DNA from: a virus
IMG/VR virus record: IMGVR_UViG_3300010354_000110
Location: 1-56,541 of that record
Length of the DNA: 56,541 nucleotides
Direction: 5' to 3' (one strand)
A program made the position numbers and the translations under genes. Every line of letters begins with the position of its first letter. The first letter of the stretch is position 1. The notes under the pieces are model-generated. The model did not search any database, was not told the origin of the DNA, and was given only the letters and a program-made list of their open reading frames with translations. Positions 17,900 through 26,042 of this stretch are shown piece by piece.

Positions 17900-18087
17900 A
17901 GCTCTGTCTCCTCTGGTTTGGTTTCTTGTTCACGGGTAGGTAGATAGCCCTGTGCTCTCTGCCAAGTCAACTCATAACGGTCCACCCAGAGCCGTCCGTT
18001 CGCATCAGTGCAGCACTCTTCGAGTGTCTGCCACTTACCTTCACCACGCCACTGCCCTGGACCAGGGACTTTGATCCATCTGGTCAT
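17896..18087 (-). CDS. Hypothetical protein, 63 aa
   Basis: Trp- and Gly-rich small soluble protein (KVPGPGQWRGEGKWQTLEE). Overlaps both neighbours by 4 nt, so it is part of a translationally coupled string. No family recognised. Confidence 0.7.
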   Translation of the reverse strand: MTRWIKVPGPGQWRGEGKWQTLEECCTDANGRLWVDRYELTWQRAQGYLPTREQETKPEETEL

Positions 18088-18575
18088 GTTGTCTCCTGAA
18101 CTTCAATGGGTTCTGCCTGTGTACCTACACACGCGAACTCGGCCATTTTCTTGTCATCGAAAGCGATAGCCGATCCACCAGGATACGGTACAATCCACCA
18201 CTTTCGAGAAGTCTTTACCGGCTGTGGTCTATATGGACTAGCCAGACTGACCACACCATGCCACTGCTCCCAGCCACGCTCAGTCAGCACCTCTACAAGA
18301 CCATCGCACATGAATGCCGGTCTGTTGTATAAGTACCTTTCATCTGCAGTGAGTTCCTTCCATATCTCCGTGTCCATTGGAAACTGGGCAATTTCTTGCT
18401 CAGACATCCTAACATGAACTTTGGAAATGTTAGGCACATTTTCAATGTACTCACCGCATAGTGGGGAAGCCTTCCTGTGCGACCAGTGTAGCCCGTTCCA
18501 GTAAATGTATTCACTAGGAAGAGGCTCACCAGTTCGCAAAGGTCTCCAGCCGAAGCTAGGCGTTTTGTCGATCAT
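18084..18575 (-). CDS. Hypothetical protein with planctomycete-phage-like W/G motif
   Basis: About 163 aa. The N-terminal GWRPLRTGEPLPSEYIYWNG resembles in pattern the GAEIQAGDEFWNG segment of the gene at 35904, suggesting a shared small beta domain. An upstream ATG at 18590 lacks a properly spaced ribosome site. Function unknown. Confidence 0.7.
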   Translation of the reverse strand: MIDKTPSFGWRPLRTGEPLPSEYIYWNGLHWSHRKASPLCGEYIENVPNISKVHVRMSEQEIAQFPMDTEIWKELTADERYLYNRPAFMCDGLVEVLTERGWEQWHGVVSLASPYRPQPVKTSRKWWIVPYPGGSAIAFDDKKMAEFACVGTQAEPIEVQETT

Positions 18576-18813
18576 AGAAGTCCCGTACATTTCCTGAGAT
18601 GAAGTGGGTTACTGATGGGCTTTCATAGACCACAGTTGTGCCTGTAGACTTAACTACAGCTTTTGGTCTGAATGACTGCTCTTCATAGTACTCCTTCACC
18701 AGTTCCTGCACTCGACGCTTACTGAGAAGACTTTTCTCAGCCAGGTCTTTGGTATCCACTACTCCAGATTTGAGTAGCGATCGAACAAGTTCTCGGGACG
18801 TTGGGTCAGACAT
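18556..18813 (-). CDS. Hypothetical protein with helix-turn-helix potential
   Basis: 85 aa; start at 18813 after AAGGAGAGATCA. SGVVDTKDLAEKSLLSKRRVQELVKEYYEE has the layout of a winged-helix or HTH reader (two helices with a short turn), so a small DNA-binding regulator is possible. It overlaps the next gene by 20 nt. Confidence 0.65.
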   Translation of the reverse strand: MSDPTSRELVRSLLKSGVVDTKDLAEKSLLSKRRVQELVKEYYEEQSFRPKAVVKSTGTTVVYESPSVTHFISGNVRDFYDRQNA

Positions 18814-18823
18814 TGATCTCTCC

Positions 18824-19573
18824 TTAGAGGACTTCACGGAAGTGGATGGTGCGGATGTAGTCTGGTAAGCGGCTGATCATTCTAGCCTCTTCGCTGGAGT
18901 AGAAAATGCACCCCAGCTCCTCTCCTGGGCCGTGTTTCCAAAGGTTGATCCAGATTTCACGAGGAGTCCTTGGTCCGTAGTGTTTAGCTAGAGCCTTCTC
19001 CCACACCTCAGTGAAGCGATCGTTTAGCAACTGTGCAAGCGAGCCAACTTCCTGTGGTCCATCAGCATCGAGCAGACGGTCATCGTAGTGCTGTGGTAGG
19101 TCTTCTGGGTAGAGTTCCAACTCGTCCTCTGCTAATCGGTCGATTTCGTAGTTGGCAAGCCACTTGCCACTAGCACGGAGACTGCCCGCAGTCTCGTATG
19201 GAACTGCCGCACCGAGAGACTTAGCAACGAGCACCGTGTATTTCCGATTCTCATCGCTAAAACCGGCATAAGAGAGGTCATGTGGGTTGATTACATACGC
19301 CACTTTACCAACACGGGAATCCGTGAGCACTTTGACCCGGTCCCCCCAGCGAAACTTGCACTGCGGATCGATCCAAGGCGGACGATCTTCGGTGGGTGTT
19401 GGGGCCGGGATTTGGAACAACTGCCCAGAGTTGATTTCAGCAGTGTGGACTTTAGCACCTGGGTGCAGCCCTTGTTCCCAGTCCTTGTCTGCGGGCATCT
19501 TCCACCGATACACAGCAGGCCTGACATCCCCAACCTTTGGGTGCCAATCAATCCACTCGACTTCATCGGACAT
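18824..19573 (-). CDS. Hypothetical protein, 249 aa
   Basis: Soluble protein with a good AAGGAG ribosome site. The centre (RWGDRVKVLTDSRVGKVAYVI) looks like a small SH3/KOW-type beta barrel; the C-terminal third is helical. No known family. It is the largest gene of the leftward operon. Confidence 0.75.
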   Translation of the reverse strand: MSDEVEWIDWHPKVGDVRPAVYRWKMPADKDWEQGLHPGAKVHTAEINSGQLFQIPAPTPTEDRPPWIDPQCKFRWGDRVKVLTDSRVGKVAYVINPHDLSYAGFSDENRKYTVLVAKSLGAAVPYETAGSLRASGKWLANYEIDRLAEDELELYPEDLPQHYDDRLLDADGPQEVGSLAQLLNDRFTEVWEKALAKHYGPRTPREIWINLWKHGPGEELGCIFYSSEEARMISRLPDYIRTIHFREVL

Positions 19574-19630
19574 GTTGTTCTCCTTATGTTCAGACTGACT
19601 ACCTATATACCGCCGCCTAAGGTGGAAGGT

Positions 19631-20185
19631 TCAGTCTTTTTTGGAATATTCCATACGAATTGTCCATTCTCCATCAATCTGGCTGGTATATACCTCACGG
19701 AAACCTGCTGCCTGGAATAGCTGCAGACTCAGTGTGTCCTTATCGTTGACGTTGACCATCAGCTTTCCCATAGAATCAGAAGCCCAGCGGCTCGCCAGAC
19801 CGTCAACGACTTCCTGAAAATACAGGACCAGCTTCTCATGTCCAAGGGAGACATCCACAGTCATGTGGTCAATCATCTTTGAGCGATAGTGGACCACACC
19901 TTCTGCATCAGTTTCTACTCCATAGCGGAGTCCAACACAGACTCGATAGTTGCACCACTTCTCGTCAGGCATCGTGCCGTCTGCATTGGCCTCTCCCTCA
20001 TGATAGTGAACACTCTCATGGATGTCATCAGACCAGCAGTAAACGAACTGTTTACGTGAGCGAGCATACTCCTTCAGGTCCTCTGTGGTCCACACAGAAC
20101 CTACCAAAGAGATGCCACGTTCCAGTTCCAGATCACTGGCAAGTTTGATAGAGACATTTGAAGATTCAGTCAGTCGAGATGTCAT
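19631..20185 (-). CDS. Hypothetical protein, possible GNAT-like C-terminus
   Basis: Start at 20185 follows AGGAGAAG. The C-terminal DTLSLQLFQAAGFREVY resembles the last helix and strand of GNAT acetyltransferases (N..S..L....GF), but the acetyl-CoA loop is not visible, so this is only a hint. It overlaps the zinc-ribbon gene start by 20 nt. Confidence 0.65.
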   Translation of the reverse strand: MTSRLTESSNVSIKLASDLELERGISLVGSVWTTEDLKEYARSRKQFVYCWSDDIHESVHYHEGEANADGTMPDEKWCNYRVCVGLRYGVETDAEGVVHYRSKMIDHMTVDVSLGHEKLVLYFQEVVDGLASRWASDSMGKLMVNVNDKDTLSLQLFQAAGFREVYTSQIDGEWTIRMEYSKKD

Positions 20186-20366
20186 CAGCACTATCTTCTC
20201 CTGGTTGTTTGAAATCTGCATTGATATAGGTACGACAGGCCAGACACTTCATTCTGCGTCTGCCGCTATCTTCCCATGTATCATAGATCGTATAGAGCAG
20301 AGTTGATCCACAGTGGATACAATCCTGCTTATACGACTTCTGCTCAGGTTTGTGAAGTATCCGCAT
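20166..20366 (-). CDS. Zinc-ribbon protein, 66 aa
   Basis: Two CxxC knuckles (CIHCG and CLACR) about 26 residues apart form a zinc ribbon typical of small nucleic-acid-binding or adaptor proteins. ATG at 20366 overlaps the preceding stop (TGATG). The C-terminus is acidic. Confidence 0.75.
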   Translation of the reverse strand: MRILHKPEQKSYKQDCIHCGSTLLYTIYDTWEDSGRRRMKCLACRTYINADFKQPGEDSADDISTD

Positions 20367-20674
20367 CAATTTTGCTCGTTAGAGCCTCCCCAATAGGGTG
20401 GATCATCATCCTCATCATCATCTCCATTATCATCCCAGGCAGCCCAGAAGTCTTCCTCTGAAATACCTAGTTCTAATTTGTCAACCGCTTCCCGCACTGA
20501 TCGGATGATTGATCGGATTGCCGCTTCAGCATCCTGCCTATCGGCATCGGGATACTCGGTATCAAGGAGACTATCCAGCCTGATGACAGCATAGTCAAGC
20601 AACTCGGCTGTACGCTGTAGAGCATCTTGCGACACCATGTCAAGGATTTGTGCGAACTTGTCTTCTTCACTCAT
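20366..20674 (-). CDS. Acidic helical protein, 102 aa
   Basis: Helical N-terminal two thirds and a very acidic tail (WDDNGDDDEDDDPPYWGG). Strongly acidic small phage proteins sometimes mimic DNA to inhibit host proteins, but nothing here shows that directly. Coupled to both neighbours by overlapping start and stop codons. Confidence 0.7.
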   Translation of the reverse strand: MSEEDKFAQILDMVSQDALQRTAELLDYAVIRLDSLLDTEYPDADRQDAEAAIRSIIRSVREAVDKLELGISEEDFWAAWDDNGDDDEDDDPPYWGGSNEQN

Positions 20675-20918
20675 CTGAACCTGCCTGCACTTTCTTCAGT
20701 TTTGCGATGGTGTTGTCGTACATGTCACGATCTCGAACAGTCTGCTGAGCAAACTCATCTAGAATTTCAAGAATTACTTCTTGAATATCTACTGGTAAGG
20801 CTGGAAAACTCTCAGTGAGAAAGTTCAGAGTATCAGTGATGGACTGCCGATTTCTGCGTGTCTCTAAGGTGTACGCTTGCAGGTACAGCTTCATCAGTTC
20901 CGCTTCTTGATTATTCAT
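20667..20918 (-). CDS. Helical protein, 83 aa
   Basis: Start at 20918 after AAGGAGAGTCAG. Predominantly helical with leucine spacing suggesting a coiled coil. Overlaps its neighbours by 8 nt on each side. Function unknown. Confidence 0.7.
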   Translation of the reverse strand: MNNQEAELMKLYLQAYTLETRRNRQSITDTLNFLTESFPALPVDIQEVILEILDEFAQQTVRDRDMYDNTIAKLKKVQAGSDE

Positions 20919-21123
20919 CTGACTCTCCTTGTGGTTGTGGTAACTGGCAATAGTAGATGGCTTCAGCTTTCTTGCTGACTTCATAGCCACCGTTCCAGTC
21001 CATGTCCATGATGAAGAACAGAAAGTCACGGACCAGTTCCGTGTACTTCATGTCCATTTCAGGGATGTTATCTTCGAGACTGTTAATCTCGTTGATTGCT
21101 TCTGTGATCTTAGACCAGTTCAT
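20911..21123 (-). CDS. Hypothetical protein, 70 aa
   Basis: AAGGAG lies 5 nt before ATG. Helical N-terminus followed by an aromatic segment (RDFLFFIMDMDWNGGYEV). No family recognised. It starts 9 nt after the upstream stop. Confidence 0.7.
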   Translation of the reverse strand: MNWSKITEAINEINSLEDNIPEMDMKYTELVRDFLFFIMDMDWNGGYEVSKKAEAIYYCQLPQPQGESDE

Positions 21124-21132
21124 TGGGACTCC

Positions 21133-21714
21133 TTAGCAAGAACAAGAAAAGTACTTCGGTCGCCAGATACACTTCTCCCCAGTCGCATTCTCAATGTGGT
21201 CCCACATTTCGTATGGAATTGAGCCGTGAGCATCTCGACCTCTGAAGTATAGATACTCGTCATCGATCCTGTATGCCTCTGGATAGTAGTCCTCGTCAGC
21301 CGGTTCGATGTGCTTACCCGTTGCGGCTGCAATGACAATGTCATAGCCAGGGCAGTCTGCCTTTGCACAAAAATCCCGTAGCCAAGCCTCGGATTCTGCC
21401 TTGGTAGGTTTCGGCTTCGGTGCTAAGGCTTCATCTGTGAACGCCGGATGCTCCCGTACATGATGCACAGCGGTAACTGTGTTGGGATTCAGGCACACCC
21501 AAACAAGGTTGCCTTTACTGGCGTAGTTCATGAATGGATCACTCACCCCGATACAATCTGCTCGATCGCAAGTGACCACAGTGCCGTTATAGACTCGCAC
21601 CGGCACTCCCGGATCGATAAACTCACCGGCAGGCAATGAGATGACTGCAATGTGCAAAGCATCCCGTAGGTTTGGCTGAGAAGGCTTGTCGCCTAGATTG
21701 ACACTCTGGGACAC
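21133..21714 (-). CDS. Hypothetical protein, 193 aa
   Basis: GTG start after AGGAG; GACCACA directly abuts the ribosome site. The middle has a beta-rich segment with Cys pairs (VVTCDRADCIG) and the C-terminus ends CSC, so metal binding is possible. No known family. Confidence 0.7.
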   Translation of the reverse strand: MSQSVNLGDKPSQPNLRDALHIAVISLPAGEFIDPGVPVRVYNGTVVTCDRADCIGVSDPFMNYASKGNLVWVCLNPNTVTAVHHVREHPAFTDEALAPKPKPTKAESEAWLRDFCAKADCPGYDIVIAAATGKHIEPADEDYYPEAYRIDDEYLYFRGRDAHGSIPYEMWDHIENATGEKCIWRPKYFSCSC

Positions 21715-21729
21715 GGTTACTCCTGTGGT

Positions 21730-22170
21730 CTAGTTGGACTGAGTTACAGGGAAGTCCTGTAACTGCATTTCGATGTCGAGGATGCTATCTGGATGGTTGC
21801 GGTAAACTGTTAGAGACGTTCCGAAAGTCCCGTCACTGGCTTGAGATAAAATATAAGTACCGTGCTTCCAGAAGATAGTTCCCGGAACACTGTTCACTTG
21901 GAAGCACCTGCCATCCGGCAGGTCCTTGATAGTGATCCTTGGCTCTGGCAGAGGGCCTAGGGCACGGACGAATGTGTACCTGTACGCATCCCCTGTCCGG
22001 TCTTTAGGGATGCTGCTTTCGACTCGGTACGCATCTTCCCCCTTTCTTTGTCTAACAAGCCATTCAGTATCTCCATATGCGACAATGCATGCAACACCTT
22101 CCGGCACATCTGCCAGTGTCTTGTATTGTTTTGGTTGCCGTTTACTGACCACAGGAGTCCAGAATTTCAT
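21730..22170 (-). CDS. Hypothetical protein with PDGRCF domain
   Basis: 146 aa after AGGAGG. The C-terminal half ITIKDLPDGRCFQVNSV...TIFWKHGTYIL matches in order the end of the gene at 35904 (WTIDTIPDGRCFECCGY...GVFWKDLSGCFWRL). Both therefore carry one shared small domain of unknown function, on opposite strands of the phage. Confidence 0.75.
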   Translation of the reverse strand: MKFWTPVVSKRQPKQYKTLADVPEGVACIVAYGDTEWLVRQRKGEDAYRVESSIPKDRTGDAYRYTFVRALGPLPEPRITIKDLPDGRCFQVNSVPGTIFWKHGTYILSQASDGTFGTSLTVYRNHPDSILDIEMQLQDFPVTQSN

Positions 22171-22364
22171 TGATCGCCTCCTTTGTTGTGTTTAGCTGCC
22201 AGGTACGCAAAGTGAAGTACTTCGTACACCTCAACAGCAAGATGTTGCCGGTCAACTGTGTCTTTAGACTGTTTTAGTGCTTCCACTTCGATCAGTTCTG
22301 TCAGTTTGATAGCAATCTGTTCTGCTCGTGGATCAAATCGTACTTGTACTGTCAGAACTACCAT
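22167..22364 (-). CDS. Hypothetical protein, 65 aa
   Basis: AGGAGG before ATG; start and stop overlap both neighbours. Helical, charged. No family recognised. Confidence 0.7.
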   Translation of the reverse strand: MVVLTVQVRFDPRAEQIAIKLTELIEVEALKQSKDTVDRQHLAVEVYEVLHFAYLAAKHNKGGDQ

Positions 22365-22594
22365 CAGTTGCCTCCTGTGATATCGGAAATGTCGATGTTC
22401 ATGTCAGCAGCCGCAGCCTTACAGGCATCCAGAAGAAGTTGAGCAGCTATGACCACCACAGCAACTGCTTCCTTAGTAGTTCTTCCAGACAGCATGCTAT
22501 TAGCCATCATGAGATACGTGGCATCATTAGCAAGCAGTACTGCCTGCTGTACCAGTGGGGTCTGATAGATCGAGCGATCAACTGTGTTAGACAT
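22364..22594 (-). CDS. Hypothetical Ala-rich helical protein, 76 aa
   Basis: The middle AVAVVVIAAQLLLDACKAAA is hydrophobic enough for one membrane-associated helix. Its start lies 19 nt from a heptamer dyad (22613-22630) that may control the operon. Function unknown. Confidence 0.7.
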   Translation of the reverse strand: MSNTVDRSIYQTPLVQQAVLLANDATYLMMANSMLSGRTTKEAVAVVVIAAQLLLDACKAAAADMNIDISDITGGN

Positions 22595-22612
22595 TACGGT
22601 TCCCTGTGAGTG

Positions 22613-22630
22613 TGTGGTCAGTAGACCACA
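22613..22630. promoter_or_regulatory. Heptamer dyad, operator-like
   Basis: TGTGGTC (22613-22619), AGTA, GACCACA (22624-22630) form a perfect dyad in the short gap upstream of the gene starting at 22594. Centre-to-centre spacing of 11 bp places both half-sites on one DNA face, as in repressor operators. It is one of the few places where the dispersed heptamer is paired. Confidence 0.6.
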
Positions 22631-22654
22631 GAGGTTAGAACTGGTGCTTTGCGG

Positions 22655-22873
22655 CTATTTAAACAAGATTGAGTCAGCGAATTTACGCAGGCCATTGATT
22701 GAGGTGTCAATGATCTCTGCAATATGCGATACTGCATCCTGTTTTGGAGCAGTTGGGGAGAGATTCCCAAGGTCTTCCACATCACTCATAATAGCGTGCA
22801 AGTGGAGCATCAATTCGTGCAGCCTTGCAAAGTCAGGCTTATTCTCAATGTAACGGTCAGAAACATCCGGCAT
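22655..22873 (-). CDS. Hypothetical protein, 72 aa, first gene of the leftward operon
   Basis: Helical protein of unknown family. The ATG at 22873 has only a distant AGGAAG (17 nt), so the start is uncertain. It borders the 1-kb divergent control region. Confidence 0.6.
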   Translation of the reverse strand: MPDVSDRYIENKPDFARLHELMLHLHAIMSDVEDLGNLSPTAPKQDAVSHIAEIIDTSINGLRKFADSILFK

Positions 22874-22994
22874 CGGAGCACCATTGAACTTCCTGTGGTC
22901 AGTACAGGCGACATCACCTGTTCAGTCCAACCACAACACCAATAGACCGCAGACCAGTCCTGATAGTTCCAGCCTTTCTGGACCACTTTCCAGA

Positions 22995-23135
22995 GATTGT
23001 CCAAAATAGTCTATAATCGCATAGGATCGATTTTGAGACCTCCATTTTCCAGGATGACCCATAGGTCAAGTTGGCAATCCAAATGCCTCCTAGGGCCATT
23101 CTGTGCGACTACAGAGCATTTTAAAGGCCTGTTTG
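22995..23135 (+). repeat. Dispersed structured intergenic element, copy R1
   Basis: One of four related elements (see R2-R4). Core: ATAGGATCGATTTTGAGACCTCC, hairpin TGACC-CATA-GGTCA, then CATTCTGTGCGA and GCATTTTAAAGGCCTGTTT. The 5' edge GATTGTC also matches R2. It lies in the divergent control region. Confidence 0.65.
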
Positions 23136-23198
23136 CAGTACAATTTGATATTGGAAATGCCCATATGGACCACAAGGTAAAATCGGGTCCTATTTGCA

Positions 23199-23224
23199 GA
23201 TATGTCGGAATGTTCCGACATATC
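23199..23224. promoter_or_regulatory. 26-bp palindrome, operator or origin element
   Basis: Perfect 12-bp arms GATATGTCGGAA and TTCCGACATATC separated by TG. A two-base centre is too short for an RNA loop, so this is more likely a dimeric-protein DNA site. It overlaps ATATCGATAT and is followed by another inverted repeat, all between divergent operons. Confidence 0.7.
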
Positions 23225-23230
23225 GATATA

Positions 23231-23252
23231 GTGTATTAGTGTAGTAATACAC
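23231..23252. repeat. Inverted repeat GTGTATTA/TAATACAC
   Basis: Perfect 8-bp arms with spacer GTGTAG, seven bases after the 26-bp palindrome. The AT-rich setting and divergent flanks suggest a control or origin site. Confidence 0.6.
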
Positions 23253-23337
23253 CTACTAAGTACACTCTACCTTGCATATATGGACCACAGTGATTACCCA
23301 TATACCTATCAAATCTAAGTAATAGGAGTAGCTAAAT

Positions 23338-23367
23338 ATGAGTAATGGTAAGCCAGGTACTATCTAA
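23338..23367 (+). CDS. Nine-codon leader ORF
   Basis: ATG at 23338 preceded by AGGAG at suitable spacing, encoding MSNGKPGTI and stop. There is no other nearby gene for this strong ribosome site. It may be a leader peptide controlling the downstream region by translation, or chance; its length prevents certainty. Confidence 0.35.
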   Translation: MSNGKPGTI

Positions 23368-23883
23368 GCCAGGTGGTCAGATAAGGTAGGGTTATTGGTG
23401 GTGGGTGGTGGTGATAGATGGTGGTGGGTGATGATAGATGATGTATGTGTGATGTTCGGTCCGGCCCTACGGGGGGAGGGGGAAATCAAGCGGAAAGCCG
23501 GGTGCAGCAACGATTTACGCTCCCCAGGCGTCACGCATCGTTCCTTGGGAGACGGTATCAGTCAGTTAGTTCGGCCTAGTTCGACCATCGGCAAAGCCAA
23601 GATCGGCGAGCGGTTGACCTCATTCCAAGTCGGCGAGCAAGCGAGAATCCAGGCTTCCCGCCATATTGACAGGATAGGTCATCTGCCAAAATGGCAGGGT
23701 CGGAATTTCCCCCATACCAGAAACCACTTCCAAGGTAACGGTTTAAGAAAATCGAAAATCCTCCTGGATTTTTCCGATACTGATATTCCTTTCCGCTTCT
23801 GTGGTCGATACCTTATTGTAGTTGGTTGTGGTGTTGAGTCGATGGGCGACTCAGCCACTAGCGGCCCCGAAGGGAGTAGACAA
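23368..23883 (+). other. Long leader with G-rich tract and hairpins
   Basis: More than 500 nt without a gene I accept. 23382-23455 is a GGT/GATA-type low-complexity tract with many GG runs. Further on, AACGAT and ATCGTT pair across 23510-23550, and GAGTCG/CGACTC forms a hairpin just before the gene at 23884. One frame stays open throughout, but its composition is not protein-like. It looks like a structured 5' leader or regulatory RNA of the rightward operon. Confidence 0.4.
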
Positions 23884-24087
23884 ATGGACAACGGCAAACG
23901 ATATTATGTGCTTGATCGATCCGTGCGAGAATTCGCAGGAACGATCCTGGAATGTGACCTACTTCAGAATTGGCGAAACATTCGCGACACGGATGACGCT
24001 CCAGTCCAAGAGTGGGTAACGTACGCCGAACTAGGCGATGAACTAACCGACAGTACACACTGCGTTCGTGTAATCCGCACCAGATAA
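23884..24087 (+). CDS. Hypothetical protein, 67 aa
   Basis: First gene of the second rightward block. AAGGGAG precedes ATG. Charged soluble protein with DRSVREFAGTILECDLLQNW. No family recognised. Confidence 0.75.
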   Translation: MDNGKRYYVLDRSVREFAGTILECDLLQNWRNIRDTDDAPVQEWVTYAELGDELTDSTHCVRVIRTR

Positions 24088-24104
24088 TCAGAGGGAACCA
24101 GACC

Positions 24105-24251
24105 ATGCTCTGCTGCCTTTGCTTCGGAATCCTGGAAGCCATGCTGGCAATCCTTGCCGCATGTGGTCCGATATGCGCTTGTATCTGTCGATTGTGTCGA
24201 CGTAAGCCGCACAATCCCAATTCCTGTCCCTGTTCTCACTTGAGAGATTAA
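24105..24251 (+). CDS. Small Cys-rich membrane protein, 48 aa
   Basis: Good GAGGGA site before ATG. Twelve Cys in 48 residues, with a hydrophobic helix (FGILEAMLAILAACGPICAC) and a short Arg/Lys tail. Probably membrane-associated and metal- or disulfide-stabilised. Function unknown. Confidence 0.6.
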   Translation: MLCCLCFGILEAMLAILAACGPICACICRLCRRKPHNPNSCPCSHLRD

Positions 24252-24287
24252 CTGACTCTCCCTTCACCACTCAAAAGGAACCTCACC

Positions 24288-25994
24288 ATGTGCCAAAAAT
24301 GCATCACCCTCCCTGTCCCTGTTGAATACCACGAAGAAATCAGGGAATATCAGTTTTCGGACCTGCCAGAAATAACCGATGACGGCATGGAAGAAATCAG
24401 CAGCCATCTTGCTCGCTGGTGTGGTCCAATATCGACCACACCGCCTCCCACTGATCTAACTTTGGATAGGGTATTCGGAGATTTAATCGCGAACAGCAAT
24501 ATTCGGTTTTGGGTTGAAAACGGATATATACAGTATCCCCCCGCTGAACCTGATTATTACACACAGGCAATGGGGGGCAATTGGACGTTTGACGGACTGT
24601 ATGGGGATACCGCCGACAAGCGTAGGGAAAACATCAAAGCAAGAGCGAAAATAGTAGTAAGAAAGGCCGCCGACTTGCACGCATGGCAGAATCCCCGCTT
24701 TGATACCGCCACCCTCAATTGGGACGCTATCGGTACGGATATCAAAAATAAGGCGGGATCGATCGGTAAGCGTGTCTCCAAAGAGGTAAAGCGCGTATCC
24801 GGCAGTTTTCTCCCCGATACCCTGATTGAATCCCTCAACAATCTTGTCGACCAATACCGATCGACAGACAAAAATCCCCGCATCAGTTTCGATCAGGGAT
24901 TCGCTGACGGTAAGGCCAGGGACTACTGCAATTCTGGTTCCTGCTGGTGGGAAGGTTATTCTGCCGGTAGGAAAGCATTCGCCGAAAATGGTGGATATGC
25001 TGCCCGATTGTGGCAGGACGATAAACCTATTTCCAGGATTTTTATCATTCCTCACACTGTTCAAGGGCACGATTGTCACGTCATTTTCAACGCATACGGG
25101 GATTGGAGGCTGAATCAATGGGCCGAAACGCTGGCGAAAATTTGGGGCATGGAGTCGAAGGAAATCAGCCTGAGGAACGTATCGGACAGGATGTATATAA
25201 ACGGGCATGATGGGTATCTACTATCCCCTGTCTCCCTGTCTGTTTCTCGCGTGACTCTGCAGTGTGAATGCGGGCAAGCATGCCGAAACTGCGGAGGAAC
25301 ATGCAATGAAGAAGAACTCCACTGGTCAGAAAACGGGCATGGTCCGTATTGCTGCGATTGCATCCCCTGGTCAAGTTGCGACCGTTGCGGGGGAGAATGC
25401 TGGGAAGGTTCCGACGATATGGTAACCGTTGACGGGAATACATACTGCTGTGAATCTTGTGCCAATCGTTCTGGATACTACCTATGTTACCATTGTGACG
25501 AATGGTATTCTGAGGATGACGTAGGCGAAGATTGTTCTGGGTATCTTTGCTGTGACGATTGTTCCACCGGTGAAACATGCCACCATTGCGAAAATCGTAT
25601 TGCTGGGGGGAGATACGGGGACGATTATGTGACCACACAGGAGGGGAACTGCTTCTGTGACAATTGCCAGTCTGAAGTATCTCAGTGTCCACACTGTGAC
25701 GAATGGCATGAAACAGGGGAAGATACCTGCCCCAATTGCGAGGATATCCCGTTACCGATTGAAGCGGACGTTGACGCCAGCGGAATTGTGTGCCCTACGT
25801 TTATCTCTCCAGATTTCATCTGCCATACTGCCGAACATCCTGGAATCGGTTTCCGGGATTTCTGTGATGGCGCTCCGTTGCAGGTTCGGCCAGTAGAATC
25901 TGCTATCGACGAATGGCACAAACCGAATCACGGACGGATTGTCAATTCACCATTGGCAATTCTTGCAATCGATCTTTGCCTGTCCGGATTCTAA
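24288..25994 (+). CDS. Large zinc-cluster protein, paralogue of 30144
   Basis: 568 aa in three parts: an N-terminal region of unknown fold (1-200), a conserved middle with ARDYCNSGSCWW, RKAFAENGGYAARL and HVIFNAYGDWRLNQWAETLAKIWG (about 205-300), and a C-terminal array of treble-clef or zinc-ribbon CxxC pairs (about 325-485, for example CYHCDEWYSEDD and CPHCDEWHE). The gene at 30144 shares the middle and a shorter zinc array. Such a protein likely binds nucleic acid or scaffolds host proteins; the exact role is unknown. Confidence 0.8.
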   Translation: MCQKCITLPVPVEYHEEIREYQFSDLPEITDDGMEEISSHLARWCGPISTTPPPTDLTLDRVFGDLIANSNIRFWVENGYIQYPPAEPDYYTQAMGGNWTFDGLYGDTADKRRENIKARAKIVVRKAADLHAWQNPRFDTATLNWDAIGTDIKNKAGSIGKRVSKEVKRVSGSFLPDTLIESLNNLVDQYRSTDKNPRISFDQGFADGKARDYCNSGSCWWEGYSAGRKAFAENGGYAARLWQDDKPISRIFIIPHTVQGHDCHVIFNAYGDWRLNQWAETLAKIWGMESKEISLRNVSDRMYINGHDGYLLSPVSLSVSRVTLQCECGQACRNCGGTCNEEELHWSENGHGPYCCDCIPWSSCDRCGGECWEGSDDMVTVDGNTYCCESCANRSGYYLCYHCDEWYSEDDVGEDCSGYLCCDDCSTGETCHHCENRIAGGRYGDDYVTTQEGNCFCDNCQSEVSQCPHCDEWHETGEDTCPNCEDIPLPIEADVDASGIVCPTFISPDFICHTAEHPGIGFRDFCDGAPLQVRPVESAIDEWHKPNHGRIVNSPLAILAIDLCLSGF

Positions 25995-26042
25995 TCCCCC
26001 CTGTTCCCTCCCTTCCCGTCCCTTTTCCCTTAAGGAAAGAGC

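Noticed and set aside
22810-23099. Minus-strand frames (64 and 61 codons) near the control region
   Set aside because: They overlap R1 and another gene, and show no ribosome site.
23395-23883. Open frame upstream of and in phase with the gene at 23884
   Set aside because: No ribosome site, G-rich low-complexity start and a composition unlike the other genes; a strong start is at 23884.
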